DNA of 64,000 nt from [Clostridium] symbiosum (GCA_036419695.1 CP143946.1:2040001-2104000); one strand, 5' to 3'; shown: positions 24,839-33,740, counted from the first letter of the stretch. The notes: a model not told the origin generated them from the sequence alone. Numbers and translations: made by a program.

Positions 24839-26434
24839 TTGGAGAATATAACAGAGCAGATTAAAAAACGACGCACCTTTGCCATCATTTCCCACCCTGA
24901 TGCAGGTAAGACCACATTGACCGAGAAGTTCCTGCTTTACGGAGGAGCGATCAACTTGGCCGGAACGGTCAAGGGAAGGAAGGCGGCGAAGCACGCTGTT
25001 TCCGACTGGATGGAGATTGAGAAGGAGAGAGGTATCTCCGTTACTTCATCCGTACTGCAGTTTAATTACGAAGGATACTGCATCAACATCCTGGATACAC
25101 CGGGACATCAGGATTTCTCGGAGGATACGTACCGTACGTTGATGGCGGCAGATTCCGCCGTCATGGTAATCGATGCATCAAAGGGCGTCGAGGCACAGAC
25201 GATTAAACTGTTTAAGGTCTGCCTGCTCAGGAATATCCCGATATTTACATTTATCAACAAGATGGACCGTGAAGCCAGGGATCCCTTTGAATTGATGGAT
25301 GAGATTGAGAGCGTGCTTGGTATTAAGACATGCCCGGTCAACTGGCCGATCGGCTGCGGGAAGAATTTCAAGGGCGTATACGACAGAAATACGAAGAAGA
25401 TTACCACATTTACGGCGGCCATGGGAGGACAGAAGGAAGTCGCTTCCCAGGAATTCGATTTGGAGAGCGGAGATGTGGACGGCATCATTGGGCCGGACTA
25501 CCATGGACAGCTTTTGGAAGATATCGAGCTTTTAGACGGCGCCAGCGATGAATTTGATATGGACCTGGTAAGCCAGGGCAAGCTTTCACCGGCATTCTTC
25601 GGTTCCGCCCTGACCAACTTTGGAGTGGAGACATTCCTGGAGCATTTCCTCCAGATGACGACGTCACCTCTTCCGAGAAAGACGACGACGGGCGTCGTGG
25701 ATCCGTTTGATAACCAGTTCAGCGCCTTTGTATTTAAAATCCAGGCCAATATGAATAAAGCCCACAGGGACAGAATCGCATTTATGAGAATCTGTTCCGG
25801 CAAATTCCAGGCCGGAATGGAGGTTACCCATGTACAGGGCGGCCGTAAGATCCGTCTGTCCCAGCCGCAGCAGATGATGGCACAGGACAGGAAGATCGTG
25901 GAGGAGGCATATGCCGGTGATATTATCGGTGTGTTCGATCCGGGCATTTTCTCCATTGGGGATACGCTCTGCACGGCTTCCGATAAGATAGAGTTTGAAG
26001 GAATCCCCACATTTGCACCGGAGCATTTTGCCAGAGTCCGCCAGATGGATACGATGAAACGGAAACAGTTTATCAAGGGAATCAACCAGATTGCCCAGGA
26101 GGGCGCGATCCAGATTTTCCAGGAGTTTAATACGGGAATGGAAGAGATTATCGTCGGCGTTGTAGGAGAGTTGCAGTTTGAGGTCCTCACCTACAGACTG
26201 GAAAATGAATATAACGTGGAGGTTAAGTTGGACAAGCTTCCATATGAATATATCCGCTGGATTGAGAATAAGGATGAGGTGGATGTGGCGAAGCTCCAGG
26301 GTACATCCGATATGAAGAGGATCAAAGACCTTAAAGATAACCCTCTGTTGCTATTCATCAACAGCTGGAGCGTGGGAATGGTCCTGGACCGCAACCCGGG
26401 CTTAAAGCTCAGTGAGTTTGGACGCAATAATTAA
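24839..26434 (+). CDS. prfC: Peptide chain release factor 3
   Basis: RF3 is the GTPase that recycles RF1/RF2 from the ribosome after stop-codon hydrolysis. ISHPDAGKTTLTEKFLLYGG (G1), RGISVTSSVLQF (switch I), DTPGHQDFSEDTYRTL (G3) and NKMDREARDPFELMD (G4) are plain, and domain 2-3 sequences such as MNKAHRDRIAFMRICSG match RF3 rather than EF-G. I chose TTG 24839, with GGAGG ending 9 bases upstream; this gives 531 residues, the normal size. A longer frame from 24770 adds 23 residues that do not fit. Confidence 0.95.
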   Translation: MENITEQIKKRRTFAIISHPDAGKTTLTEKFLLYGGAINLAGTVKGRKAAKHAVSDWMEIEKERGISVTSSVLQFNYEGYCINILDTPGHQDFSEDTYRTLMAADSAVMVIDASKGVEAQTIKLFKVCLLRNIPIFTFINKMDREARDPFELMDEIESVLGIKTCPVNWPIGCGKNFKGVYDRNTKKITTFTAAMGGQKEVASQEFDLESGDVDGIIGPDYHGQLLEDIELLDGASDEFDMDLVSQGKLSPAFFGSALTNFGVETFLEHFLQMTTSPLPRKTTTGVVDPFDNQFSAFVFKIQANMNKAHRDRIAFMRICSGKFQAGMEVTHVQGGRKIRLSQPQQMMAQDRKIVEEAYAGDIIGVFDPGIFSIGDTLCTASDKIEFEGIPTFAPEHFARVRQMDTMKRKQFIKGINQIAQEGAIQIFQEFNTGMEEIIVGVVGELQFEVLTYRLENEYNVEVKLDKLPYEYIRWIENKDEVDVAKLQGTSDMKRIKDLKDNPLLLFINSWSVGMVLDRNPGLKLSEFGRNN

Positions 26435-26494
26435 CAGGGAATCGCTAAGGATATGGTTTCCTATCATTTCATATAATTCACAGGAGGTAAGAAG

Positions 26495-26941
26495 ATGAGT
26501 AAGATTGATGTTGTACGTGCAGCTATGGTAGAGGCTATGAAGGCAAAGGACAAGGCGAGAAAAGATTCTCTTTCCATGCTTCTTTCCGCTCTTAAGAATG
26601 CAGAGATAGATAAAAGGGAACCGCTCACCGAGGCGGAGGCCGATGCTATCGTGAAGAAAGAACTGAAACAGACGAAGGAGACCTATGAGCTGGCTCCCGC
26701 AGACAGGGATGATATCCGCGCCGAGGCTGAGGCCAGGATGGCGGTTTACAAAGAGTTTGCCCCGGAGGACATGAACGAGGAGCAGATTGCCGCGGTAATC
26801 AAAGAGGTGCTGGCGGAACTCGGAATTGAGAAGGCGGCTCCGTCCGACAAGGGAAAGATTATGAAAGTCCTGATGCCGAAGGTAAAGGGAAAAGCTGACG
26901 GAAAAGTGGTAAATCAGGTATTGGCGGAAATGCTTAAATAG
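26495..26941 (+). CDS. yqeY: GatB/YqeY-domain protein
   Basis: A 148-residue helical protein similar to the tail domain of the GatB subunit of tRNA amidotransferase. KARKDSLSMLLSALKNAEIDKREPLTEAEA and the late KGKIMKVLMPKVKGKADGKVVN are characteristic. It may bind tRNA; the exact role is not settled. It lies 60 bases after prfC and 15 bases before the dipeptidase gene, with AGGAGG ahead of its ATG. Co-transcription with the latter is likely. Confidence 0.9.
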   Translation: MSKIDVVRAAMVEAMKAKDKARKDSLSMLLSALKNAEIDKREPLTEAEADAIVKKELKQTKETYELAPADRDDIRAEAEARMAVYKEFAPEDMNEEQIAAVIKEVLAELGIEKAAPSDKGKIMKVLMPKVKGKADGKVVNQVLAEMLK

Positions 26942-26956
26942 CGGAAAGGGCCGGTT

Positions 26957-28360
26957 ATGTACAGAGAAGAAATAGAAAAATATATCGATTCCCACAGACA
27001 GGAAATGATAGATGATATCTGCCTGCTGTGCAGAATTAACAGTGAGAAAACATCCTACCTGGAGGGAAAACCATACGGCGACGGAGCAAGTAAGGCTCTG
27101 GCCCTGGCTCTTTCCATGGCTGAAAAGTACGGATTTTCAATTAATAATTATGACAACTATGTAGGAACCGCAGATCTCAATGACAAGGAAAAGCAGCTCG
27201 ACATCCTGGCTCACCTCGATGTGGTGCCGGCCGGAGAGGGCTGGACCGTGACGGAGCCGTTTGAGCCTGTTGAAAAAGACGGCAAACTTTACGGACGCGG
27301 AACGGCGGATGATAAGGGACCGGCTGTGGCCGCCCTTTATGCCATGCGCGCCATCAGGGAACTGGGAATCCCGGTTTCCAAAAATGTCCGTCTGATTCTG
27401 GGAACCGATGAGGAGTGCGGAAGTTCCGATATCCGCCACTATTATGATGTGGAGGAGGAAGCGCCGATGACATTTTCACCGGATGGCTCATTCCCGGTTG
27501 TTAACATAGAAAAAGGCAGTCTGGCCGGTCATTTTACGGCGGAATTTGAACCTTCCGAAGCGCTTCCAAGAGTGATTTCCATCCATGCGGGCACGAAGGT
27601 AAACGTAGTTCCCGGAAAGGCATTTGCCGTATTTGAAGGACTGGACGACGATCTGGTACGCGAGGTATCGGAAGGGGTGGAGAAGGAGACGGGAGTATCC
27701 TTTGAAATCCAGGGCAGAAACCACACGCTGGAGATTACGGCCGTCGGAGTGGGAGCCCACGCATCCCTTCCGACAGAAGGTAAAAATGCGCTGACGGCGC
27801 TGCTGCTTCTGATCAGCCGCCTTCCGTTTGCAGAGTGCGGACAGATTGAAGCTCTTCATAACCTTGTAAAACTTTTCCCATGCAACGACACCGCCGGAGA
27901 GGCGCTTGGAGTAGCCATGGAAGATGAACTTTCCGGTGCGCTGACCCTGGCTTTCGATCTTCTGGAAGTGGACGGCGGCAGCCTGGATGCCACATTTGAC
28001 AGCCGCTGCCCAATCTGCTCCAATGAAGATAACGTGCTGGAGCCTGCAAGGCGGAGACTGGCAGAGCACGGGTTCACCCTGACCAATGAATCTATGACGC
28101 CGCCTCACCATGTGGACGGCAATTCCGATTTTGTAAAAACACTGTTGAACGCATATGAGGCCTATACGGGAAGAAAAGGAACCTGTGAGTCCATGGGCGG
28201 AGGCACCTATGTGCACACGCTTAAGAACGGAGTGGCATTTGGAGCAGCCATGCCGGAGACCGATAATAAGATGCACGGCGCAGACGAATTTGCGGTGATT
28301 GATGAACTGCTCGTAAGCGCGAAAATATTTGCGCAGGTGATTGCGGACCTCTGCGCATAG
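26957..28360 (+). CDS. pepV: Zinc dipeptidase of the M20 family (PepV/Sapep type)
   Basis: A 467-residue cytoplasmic metallopeptidase that splits dipeptides. LDILAHLDVVPAGEGW carries the first zinc His and Asp, GRGTADDKGPAVAALYAM the bridging Asp, LGTDEECGSSDI the catalytic Glu pair, and FSPDGSFPVVNIEKG is the PepV-type stretch. The lid domain follows, and the C-terminal GGGTYVHTL-x17-HGADEF supplies the last zinc His. Start ATG 26957; the ribosome site is a GGAAAGGG stretch. Confidence 0.9.
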   Translation: MYREEIEKYIDSHRQEMIDDICLLCRINSEKTSYLEGKPYGDGASKALALALSMAEKYGFSINNYDNYVGTADLNDKEKQLDILAHLDVVPAGEGWTVTEPFEPVEKDGKLYGRGTADDKGPAVAALYAMRAIRELGIPVSKNVRLILGTDEECGSSDIRHYYDVEEEAPMTFSPDGSFPVVNIEKGSLAGHFTAEFEPSEALPRVISIHAGTKVNVVPGKAFAVFEGLDDDLVREVSEGVEKETGVSFEIQGRNHTLEITAVGVGAHASLPTEGKNALTALLLLISRLPFAECGQIEALHNLVKLFPCNDTAGEALGVAMEDELSGALTLAFDLLEVDGGSLDATFDSRCPICSNEDNVLEPARRRLAEHGFTLTNESMTPPHHVDGNSDFVKTLLNAYEAYTGRKGTCESMGGGTYVHTLKNGVAFGAAMPETDNKMHGADEFAVIDELLVSAKIFAQVIADLCA

Positions 28361-28487
28361 GGCAGACAGGGCTTTCACTCCGGGCAGAAGAAGTTTATGT
28401 CCGTTTTGCGCTTGGCATCGTGCTGTGTGATGAATGGAAACGGTAAAAAGAACTGTTTCCTGCTGTACCTTTCGATTTTGGACAATT

Positions 28488-28530
28488 AATAAAGTGAGTG
28501 AAAGCATTTTCTGTTTTCACTCACTTTATT
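28488..28530. terminator. Bidirectional terminator
   Basis: AATAAAGTGAGTGAAA (28488-28503) pairs perfectly with TTTCACTCACTTTATT (28515-28530), with A/T ends on both sides. It separates the dipeptidase gene from the opposing small membrane-protein gene. Confidence 0.8.
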
Positions 28531-28589
28531 TAATTGGCCTGTCCGTTTAATTGATCTGTTCGAAATGACTCGCCTATCACTATTTTATC

Positions 28590-28811
28590 TTACGGTTGGT
28601 TTTCTTCTAACTTTTTGATTCTTTTTTCCAATTCTTCTATTTTATCTTCCTGTGAAATAAAGACGTTAATAAGGATTGCGATGATAAATGCGATCGCCGC
28701 TGCTGCGCGGTAGACGTTTCTGCTCATGTCAAATAATAGAAAGCCGCCGAAAAAGAAAAATACTGCCAAACATATGAAACATATAAAATAAATTTGAATA
28801 AACCGTTTCAT
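28590..28811 (-). CDS. Small membrane protein with C-terminal coiled coil
   Basis: A 73-residue protein of unknown function. Two hydrophobic segments (IYFICFICLAVFFFFGGFLLF and AAAAIAFIIAILINVFI) are followed by a charged heptad-like tail, SQEDKIEELEKRIKKLEENQ. I chose the ATG preceded by GGAGGTG; a longer frame upstream has no such site. It stands alone. Confidence 0.7.
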   Translation of the reverse strand: MKRFIQIYFICFICLAVFFFFGGFLLFDMSRNVYRAAAAIAFIIAILINVFISQEDKIEELEKRIKKLEENQP

Positions 28812-29248
28812 CCAACACCTCCAAACGCCGGTTAACCGTCCGTCTCTGCATCCTGGACTGCGGGGATCCTTTCTTACAACTTTAAGCTTAAACGCCGAGT
28901 CTGTCAAGATTTATCAAGGTCTGTCATCTAAAATGCCATCATTTTGTTACTGTTCACAGGCGGTATCCCGCGAGGCGTTTTTTGTGAGCGCAGCGGAAGT
29001 CACAGAAAACCCGAGCGCTGCGGCGCAAAACGGCGTTTGGTTCCCGATTTTATAAATATTTAATAAAGAATTTTATTTTTCCAAATAGAATTAAAAAAAG
29101 CTCAATTGATTTGCAGCCGATAATATGCTAGACTTTAATACTGGTACAGCCGGAAGTCAGCAGGTTTAAACGCCTGGACATCCGTTCCCGGCTGGTGGCC
29201 ATGGAAATGCAGATACCGACAGGACTGCAAAAGAGAGGAGAATGCTAC
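28812..29248. other. Intergenic region with a dispersed repeat and a probable promoter
   Basis: No gene is supported. 28968-29035 carries the CCCGCGAGGCG...CCCGAGCGCTGCGGCGC repeat also seen at 24.5 kb. A plausible promoter for the next gene is TTGATT (29106-29111), 17 bp, TAGACT (29129-29134). Confidence 0.5.
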
Positions 29249-30259
29249 ATGAAGAAAAGAACACTTGCCCTGTTTTCAGCAGCAGTGATGGCTGCAGCGG
29301 CGATGACAGGATGCAGCAATAATACCACAAAGACACCGTCCACAGAAGGCACGACGGAGGCTCAGACAACTCCGGAGACAACGGAGGCTGCTACCGAGGC
29401 GGCCGCAAAGGAGAGTAAACCGCAGCTTGTGATTCTCGGAGGAGACGGCGCAGGGCTGACAGCAGCTATCCAGGCCGTGGCCGACGGAATGAGCCCGTCC
29501 AAGATTCTGATTCTGAGCGGTACAGATGAACTGGCGGCCGATATTAAGGAGAAGGAAGATTTCATCAACGCGTCTGATACGGCGGAGCAGTTTGAGGCAG
29601 AGATCGAGGATTCCTACGAGTTATACCTCGCCGATACGATGAAGGCAGGAAAGAATACGAACAATGCCGAGATGGCGGAATTCCTCGTTGAGGGCGCCGA
29701 GGAGGCCAAGAGCTTGATCGAAAGCCTTGGCATTGAATTAAAAGGCGTGGAGAAGAAAGACGGCTCCTCAGTAGCCAGAAGCTATACACTGGCCAACGGC
29801 GGCAGCCTTGCAGAGGCAGTATCCGACGCCCTTGTCAAAAAAGTAGAAGAACTTAAGATCCCTGTTAAGAAAGGCGTGACAGTCAATGAAATCATCACAA
29901 ACGGAGATGGTACGGTAACCGGAGTGAAAGCGATAGTGGATGGGGAAGAAAAAACCATCAACAGCATTGCTCTTGTAGCCACAGACAAAGAACTGCTTCC
30001 GGTTATATCCAAACTTGATATCCAGCTTTCCAAGGCTTCCGATGAGAAAGTCACAGGCGTTATCGTCAATACATGTGCGGAAGCAATCGATGCAAAGGGA
30101 GAAACCGTTCCGGGACTCTATGCAGCAGGAGAACTGATCAGCGCAGGCGTCCACGGCGACGCAGCCCTGGCAGGCAATGACCTGACAGCCACAATCGTAT
30201 TTGGTGAGACCGCAGGCGTAGAATCCGCAATCTACGTATCTGACAACCAGGAACAGTAA
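29249..30259 (+). CDS. Short lipoprotein flavoprotein related to fumarate-reductase-type FAD proteins
   Basis: A 336-residue exported lipoprotein. The signal peptide MKKRTLALFSAAVMAAAAMTG ends in a lipobox with Cys at about residue 20, then a Thr/Glu-rich linker (TTEAQTTPETTEAATEAA). The FAD domain follows: LVILGGDGAGLTAAIQAVADG binds the nucleotide, and PGLYAAGELISAGVHGDAALAGNDLTATIVFG is the C-terminal FAD contact of the FAD_binding_2 family. Full enzymes are 500 residues or more and include a capping domain with the catalytic Arg. Here the middle is short and that domain seems absent, so the reductase activity is doubtful. Start ATG 29249 after GAGAGGAG. Confidence 0.75.
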   Translation: MKKRTLALFSAAVMAAAAMTGCSNNTTKTPSTEGTTEAQTTPETTEAATEAAAKESKPQLVILGGDGAGLTAAIQAVADGMSPSKILILSGTDELAADIKEKEDFINASDTAEQFEAEIEDSYELYLADTMKAGKNTNNAEMAEFLVEGAEEAKSLIESLGIELKGVEKKDGSSVARSYTLANGGSLAEAVSDALVKKVEELKIPVKKGVTVNEIITNGDGTVTGVKAIVDGEEKTINSIALVATDKELLPVISKLDIQLSKASDEKVTGVIVNTCAEAIDAKGETVPGLYAAGELISAGVHGDAALAGNDLTATIVFGETAGVESAIYVSDNQEQ

Positions 30260-30297
30260 GACGCCTGCACACTCCGTGCACCGGCCTCATCACCCAT

Positions 30298-30346
30298 AAA
30301 AGCCAGCCGCCAGCCCCGAATCCCGGGATCGGCGGTTGGCTTTTTA
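30298..30346 (+). terminator. Terminator after the flavoprotein gene
   Basis: AAAAGCCAGCCGCC (30298-30311) pairs with GGCGGTTGGCTTTTT (30331-30345) through one G-U pair. The loop holds its own CCCGGG palindrome. Confidence 0.8.
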
Positions 30347-30474
30347 GATCATAGGAAAGAGCTCTATGCTCTAAAAAGTTTCCGGGGCATCCTCCCAAGC
30401 CTCCTATTTCAGCAAGAACCCATCCTCCAATCATGCATATACTAACAGTAACCAACATTCCGGAGGCCATAAAA

Positions 30475-30717
30475 ATGAGAATCTGTGACCTGAAACAAAA
30501 AGAGGTAATCAACGTCTGCGACTGCAAGCGGCTCGGCTTTGTAGGAGACGTAGACTTTGACATCTGCACGGGAAGAATGCTAGCGATCATCGTCCCAGGC
30601 CAATGCTGTGTCTGGGGCTTTCTGGGACATGAAAAAGAATACGTAATCCCCTTCTGTGACATCCAGCAGATAGGAGACGACATCATCCTTGTAGAACTGC
30701 ACGAAAAAAAGGAATAA
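30475..30717 (+). CDS. ylmC: YlmC/YmxH-family sporulation protein (PRC-barrel)
   Basis: An 80-residue PRC-barrel-like protein found in endospore formers. MRICDLKQKEVINVCDCKRLGFVGDVDFDICTGR and GHEKEYVIPFCDIQQIGDDIILVEL follow the YlmC/YmxH pattern closely. Its molecular role is unclear. ATG 30475 has GGAGG ten bases upstream; an earlier in-frame ATG (30433) lacks one. Its presence supports a spore-forming Firmicute. Confidence 0.88.
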   Translation: MRICDLKQKEVINVCDCKRLGFVGDVDFDICTGRMLAIIVPGQCCVWGFLGHEKEYVIPFCDIQQIGDDIILVELHEKKE

Positions 30718-30826
30718 CCCCATCCATACGGCTTACATACCCATCCCCCCATCCTCTCATCCACCCCAAGAAAGAGGCCTCTCAGCCGGAACCCCATGGC
30801 GCGCCGGTGTGTGCACGACAACCCCG

Positions 30827-31034
30827 GCGTCTTCAGTCCCGGTCCATAACCTTCCTGTGGGGAATCCGGGAGAAAAAGATTCCGCAGGGAACCTGGGAGT
30901 TCATCGGCACTTACCGAGATTTTTCACGAGGTTAGTACCGTTATGTACTCCAAAGAGCGCAAGCGTGTCCCGCAGGAACTTTTTCTGCCCGGATTCCCCA
31001 CCCGCGACAACCTACAGCCCGGGACTGAAGACTC
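30827..31034. repeat. Giant palindromic intergenic repeat, copy 1
   Basis: A 208-bp element whose ends are inverted copies of GAGTCTTCAGTCCCGG (left end has GCG for GAG). Inner arms also pair: GGGGAATCCGGG-AGAAAAAG on the left with CTTTTTCTGCCCGGATTCCCC parts on the right, so the element can fold into one long hairpin. Two further copies lie at 57702 and 59757. It ends about 68 bases before the nrdR promoter's -35. No reading frame of note lies inside. Confidence 0.8.
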
Positions 31035-31102
31035 ATAACCTCCCCCCACCCAGCCCCCACCCGTCTCCCCCGGCCCTCATTTCTAATAAAATCCACTTTT
31101 TG

Positions 31103-31131
31103 CTTGCATATCCCTTCCCATTGCGATAAAA
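31103..31131 (+). promoter_or_regulatory. Promoter of nrdR operon
   Basis: TTGCAT, a 17-bp spacer and TAAAAT lie at about 31103-31131, roughly 35 bases before the TTG start of nrdR and just downstream of repeat copy 1. Confidence 0.6.
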
Positions 31132-31165
31132 TAAACACAATTATTTGTGCCAGGAGGAAAAACAA

Positions 31166-31639
31166 TTGAAATGCCCATTTTGCAATGCAGCAGACACGAA
31201 GGTCATCGATTCACGCCCTGCTGATGATAACAGCTCGATCCGTCGCCGCCGGCAGTGCGAGACGTGCGGCAAACGGTTTACCACCTACGAAAAGCTTGAG
31301 ACAATTCCGTTAATGGTAATCAAGAAAGACAATACGAGGGAAGTGTATGATCGCGCCAAGATTGAGGCCGGTGTACTCCATTCCTGCCACAAGAGGCCGG
31401 TATCCCCGCAGCAGATTGCTTCCCTGATCGATGCAATTGAGAATAAGATTTTTAATATGGAAGAGAAGGAGATCAGCACATCCGCCATCGGCGAGCTTGT
31501 GATGGACAAGCTGAAAGATCTGGATGAGGTTGCATACGTCAGATTTGCCTCCGTATACCGGGAATTTAAGGATGTCAACACATTTATGGAAGAGCTCGGA
31601 AAGCTTCTTCAGAATAAGCCGGACGGAAGGATAGTCTGA
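31166..31639 (+). CDS. nrdR: Transcriptional repressor NrdR
   Basis: NrdR represses ribonucleotide reductase genes in response to (d)ATP binding. KCPFCNAADTKVIDSR and RRRRQCETCGKRFTTYE form the N-terminal zinc ribbon (four Cys), and the rest is the ATP-cone (VIKKDNTREVYDRAKI onward). At 157 residues the length is normal. I chose TTG 31166, which has AGGAGG ten bases upstream and puts Leu/Met before the invariant KCP; there is no ATG at this place. Its stop overlaps the next start. No NrdR boxes are seen in the window. Confidence 0.94.
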   Translation: MKCPFCNAADTKVIDSRPADDNSSIRRRRQCETCGKRFTTYEKLETIPLMVIKKDNTREVYDRAKIEAGVLHSCHKRPVSPQQIASLIDAIENKIFNMEEKEISTSAIGELVMDKLKDLDEVAYVRFASVYREFKDVNTFMEELGKLLQNKPDGRIV

Positions 31640-32196
31640 TGTTTCATGCGTTTTACCCGAAAGAGTATGTGGATTCAGCCTATGTTATCCCCTATGAGGA
31701 GTTCTATGATAAGGGAATCAGAGGCGTTATTTTTGATATTGACAATACCCTGGTACCGCACGGGGCCCCGGCTGACGAGAGGGCCGTGGCCCTTTTTCAA
31801 AGACTTCGGAAGATGGGGATGGAAACCTGTCTGATGTCCAATAATAAAGAACCCAGAGTGTCGTCGTTTGCATCACGGGTCGGGTCGCGTTACCTCTATA
31901 AAGCGGGAAAACCCGGAATGAAGGGATATAAAAAGGCAATGGAGCTGATGAAGACGGACAGGGCGTCCACGCTCTTTGTCGGTGATCAGCTTTTTACGGA
32001 TGTCTACGGCGCCAACCGGCTCGGGATTTACGGGATACTGGTCAAACCGATCCATCCGAAAGAAGAGATCCAGATTGTCATAAAGCGCCGTCTGGAATGG
32101 ATTGTGCTTTATTTTTACAATAGAGACAAAAGAAAGACAGAGAAAAAAGAAAAATTCAGAAGAGGAAGAGATAGTGAGTATGGACGGAAAAACTAG
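31639..32196 (+). CDS. yqeG: YqeG-family HAD phosphatase
   Basis: A 185-residue HAD-IIIA-type phosphatase. Motif I is GVIFDIDNTLVPHG, motif II CLMSNNKE, motif III the Lys in AGKPGMKGYKKA, and motif IV FVGDQLFTDVYGANRLG. The family's substrate is uncertain. The gene commonly precedes aroE in Firmicutes, as it does here. Start overlaps the nrdR stop (TGATG), and the 3' end overlaps aroE by 17 bases. The extreme C-terminus is a charged Lys/Arg/Glu tail. Confidence 0.9.
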   Translation: MFHAFYPKEYVDSAYVIPYEEFYDKGIRGVIFDIDNTLVPHGAPADERAVALFQRLRKMGMETCLMSNNKEPRVSSFASRVGSRYLYKAGKPGMKGYKKAMELMKTDRASTLFVGDQLFTDVYGANRLGIYGILVKPIHPKEEIQIVIKRRLEWIVLYFYNRDKRKTEKKEKFRRGRDSEYGRKN

Positions 32197-33607
32197 GGTA
32201 TGCGGAATTATTGCCAATCCGGTGGAGCACAGCATGTCTCCGCTGCTGCAGAATCTTTATGCAAAGAGGACAGGAGTGAATCTGGCATATGTTCCGTATA
32301 AGGTAAAGGAAGAAAATCTTGAACAGGCTGTGGAAGGCGCTTACGCCCTGAATATCCTGGGATTGAATGTCACGGTTCCCCACAAGCAGACTGTTATGAG
32401 ATATCTGAAGGAAATTGATGAGACGGCTGCGGATATCGGCGCCGTCAACACGCTGGTGCGGATGGATGGCGGATATAAAGGGTATAATACCGATGTTCCC
32501 GGACTTTTACGTTCCGTGAGAGAAGAAGGCATTGTGATCAAAGACAGGGCCTGCATCCTGATCGGTGCGGGCGGCGCGGGCAAGGCCGCCGCCTATATGA
32601 TGGCCAAGGAAGGCGCGTCCGTCATTTACCTTCTGAACCGGAGCCAGGAGAAAGCGAGAGCGCTGACGGACTGGGTCAATAATCTGGTGGGCAGAGACGT
32701 GGTTAAGCCGCTTCCTCTGGCGGATCACGGTAAAATTCCCGACGGCAGGTACTTTACCGTCCAGTCGACCAGCGTGGGTATGCATCCGAATGTCGGAGTG
32801 GCTCCCATTGAAGATCCTGCATTCTATCAGAAAGTAGGGGAAGCGGTCGATGTGATTTACACACCGGCGAAGACAAGGTTCATGGAGCATGTGGAGGCGG
32901 CCGGCGGCCGTGCGATCAACGGACTGAACATGCTGCTCTACCAGGGAGTGATCTCCTATGAACTGTGGAACCCGGGCGTAAAGGTGGATGAGGAGACGAT
33001 TTCCGAGGCCAGAACGACGATAGAAGAACGCCTGGCTGCCAGCCGGAAAGCAGCGGCCTGGAAGGCAAATCTCATCCTGATCGGATTTATGGGCGCAGGC
33101 AAGACCTGTGTCGGCGAAGCATACGCGAAGAAACACGGACTTACCATGGTGGATACGGATTATCTGATTAGGGAAGAAGCCGGAACCAGCATTTCTGATA
33201 TATTTGCCGAGAGAGGAGAGGAGGCATTCCGTCAGATGGAGACGGAGCTTCTGAAAAAACTGGTGGCAAACAGGGAAAACAAGAGCGAGAGGATGATCCT
33301 GTCCGTAGGCGGCGGACTTCCCCTTCGCAAAGAGAACAGGGAGCTTCTGAAAAAACTGGGCCGCGTCGTATATCTGCGCGTTACGGCCGATACGGTTTTA
33401 AAAAGACTCGAGGGCGACACCACCAGACCGCTTCTTCAGGGCAGCGATGTGAGAGAAAAGGTGGAGGCGCTGATTGAAAAGCGCAACCCCATTTACGAAG
33501 AGAGTTCCCACCAATCGCTGGAGGTTGACGGAATCGATATCCACGAGGTGGTAAAGGCGATCGAAAAGCTGGAAAAAGAGACGCCGGTCTATGACGGCAA
33601 GCGGTAA
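32180..33607 (+). CDS. aroEK: Fused shikimate dehydrogenase and shikimate kinase (AroE-AroK)
   Basis: One 475-residue chain carries two successive enzymes of chorismate synthesis. Residues 1-285 are AroE: PVEHSMSPLLQN (substrate Ser), LNVTVPHKQTVM (catalytic Lys), YNTDVPGLL, GAGGAGKAAAYMM (NADP site), GLNMLLYQG. Residues ~295-475 are AroK: LIGFMGAGKTCVGEAYA (Walker A), VDTDYLIREEAGTSISDIF, SVGGGLPL, TTRPLL (lid). ATG 32180 follows GAGGAAGAG; a frame from 32102 adds 26 lysine-rich residues that belong to the yqeG overlap. The order reductase-kinase matches consecutive steps, 3-dehydroshikimate to shikimate to shikimate 3-phosphate. Confidence 0.93.
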   Translation: MDGKTRVCGIIANPVEHSMSPLLQNLYAKRTGVNLAYVPYKVKEENLEQAVEGAYALNILGLNVTVPHKQTVMRYLKEIDETAADIGAVNTLVRMDGGYKGYNTDVPGLLRSVREEGIVIKDRACILIGAGGAGKAAAYMMAKEGASVIYLLNRSQEKARALTDWVNNLVGRDVVKPLPLADHGKIPDGRYFTVQSTSVGMHPNVGVAPIEDPAFYQKVGEAVDVIYTPAKTRFMEHVEAAGGRAINGLNMLLYQGVISYELWNPGVKVDEETISEARTTIEERLAASRKAAAWKANLILIGFMGAGKTCVGEAYAKKHGLTMVDTDYLIREEAGTSISDIFAERGEEAFRQMETELLKKLVANRENKSERMILSVGGGLPLRKENRELLKKLGRVVYLRVTADTVLKRLEGDTTRPLLQGSDVREKVEALIEKRNPIYEESSHQSLEVDGIDIHEVVKAIEKLEKETPVYDGKR

Positions 33608-33673
33608 GGCGGACTTTTGCCGGTAAACGGGATAGGGATCACGGTGAATTAGACGCGATTCGTCAAAAAGTAG

Positions 33674-33702
33674 TTGAAAAACAGGGTATTATAGTATAAA
33701 AT
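33674..33702 (+). promoter_or_regulatory. Promoter of efp
   Basis: TTGAAA (33674-33679), a 17-bp spacer and TAAAAT (33697-33702), 38 bases before the ATG, which has AAGGAGG. Confidence 0.7.
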
Positions 33703-33740
33703 AAAAAAGATTAAGAGAATTTCAAGGAGGAGTATCATTT

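Noticed and set aside
26402..26995. 197-codon minus-strand frame over yqeY
   Set aside because: It lies antisense to a clear gene with its own ribosome site and shows no family features.
30809..31129. 106-codon frame within palindromic repeat copy 1, and similar frames in copies 2 and 3
   Set aside because: The three copies do not keep one frame, and the sequence is explained by its inverted-repeat structure.
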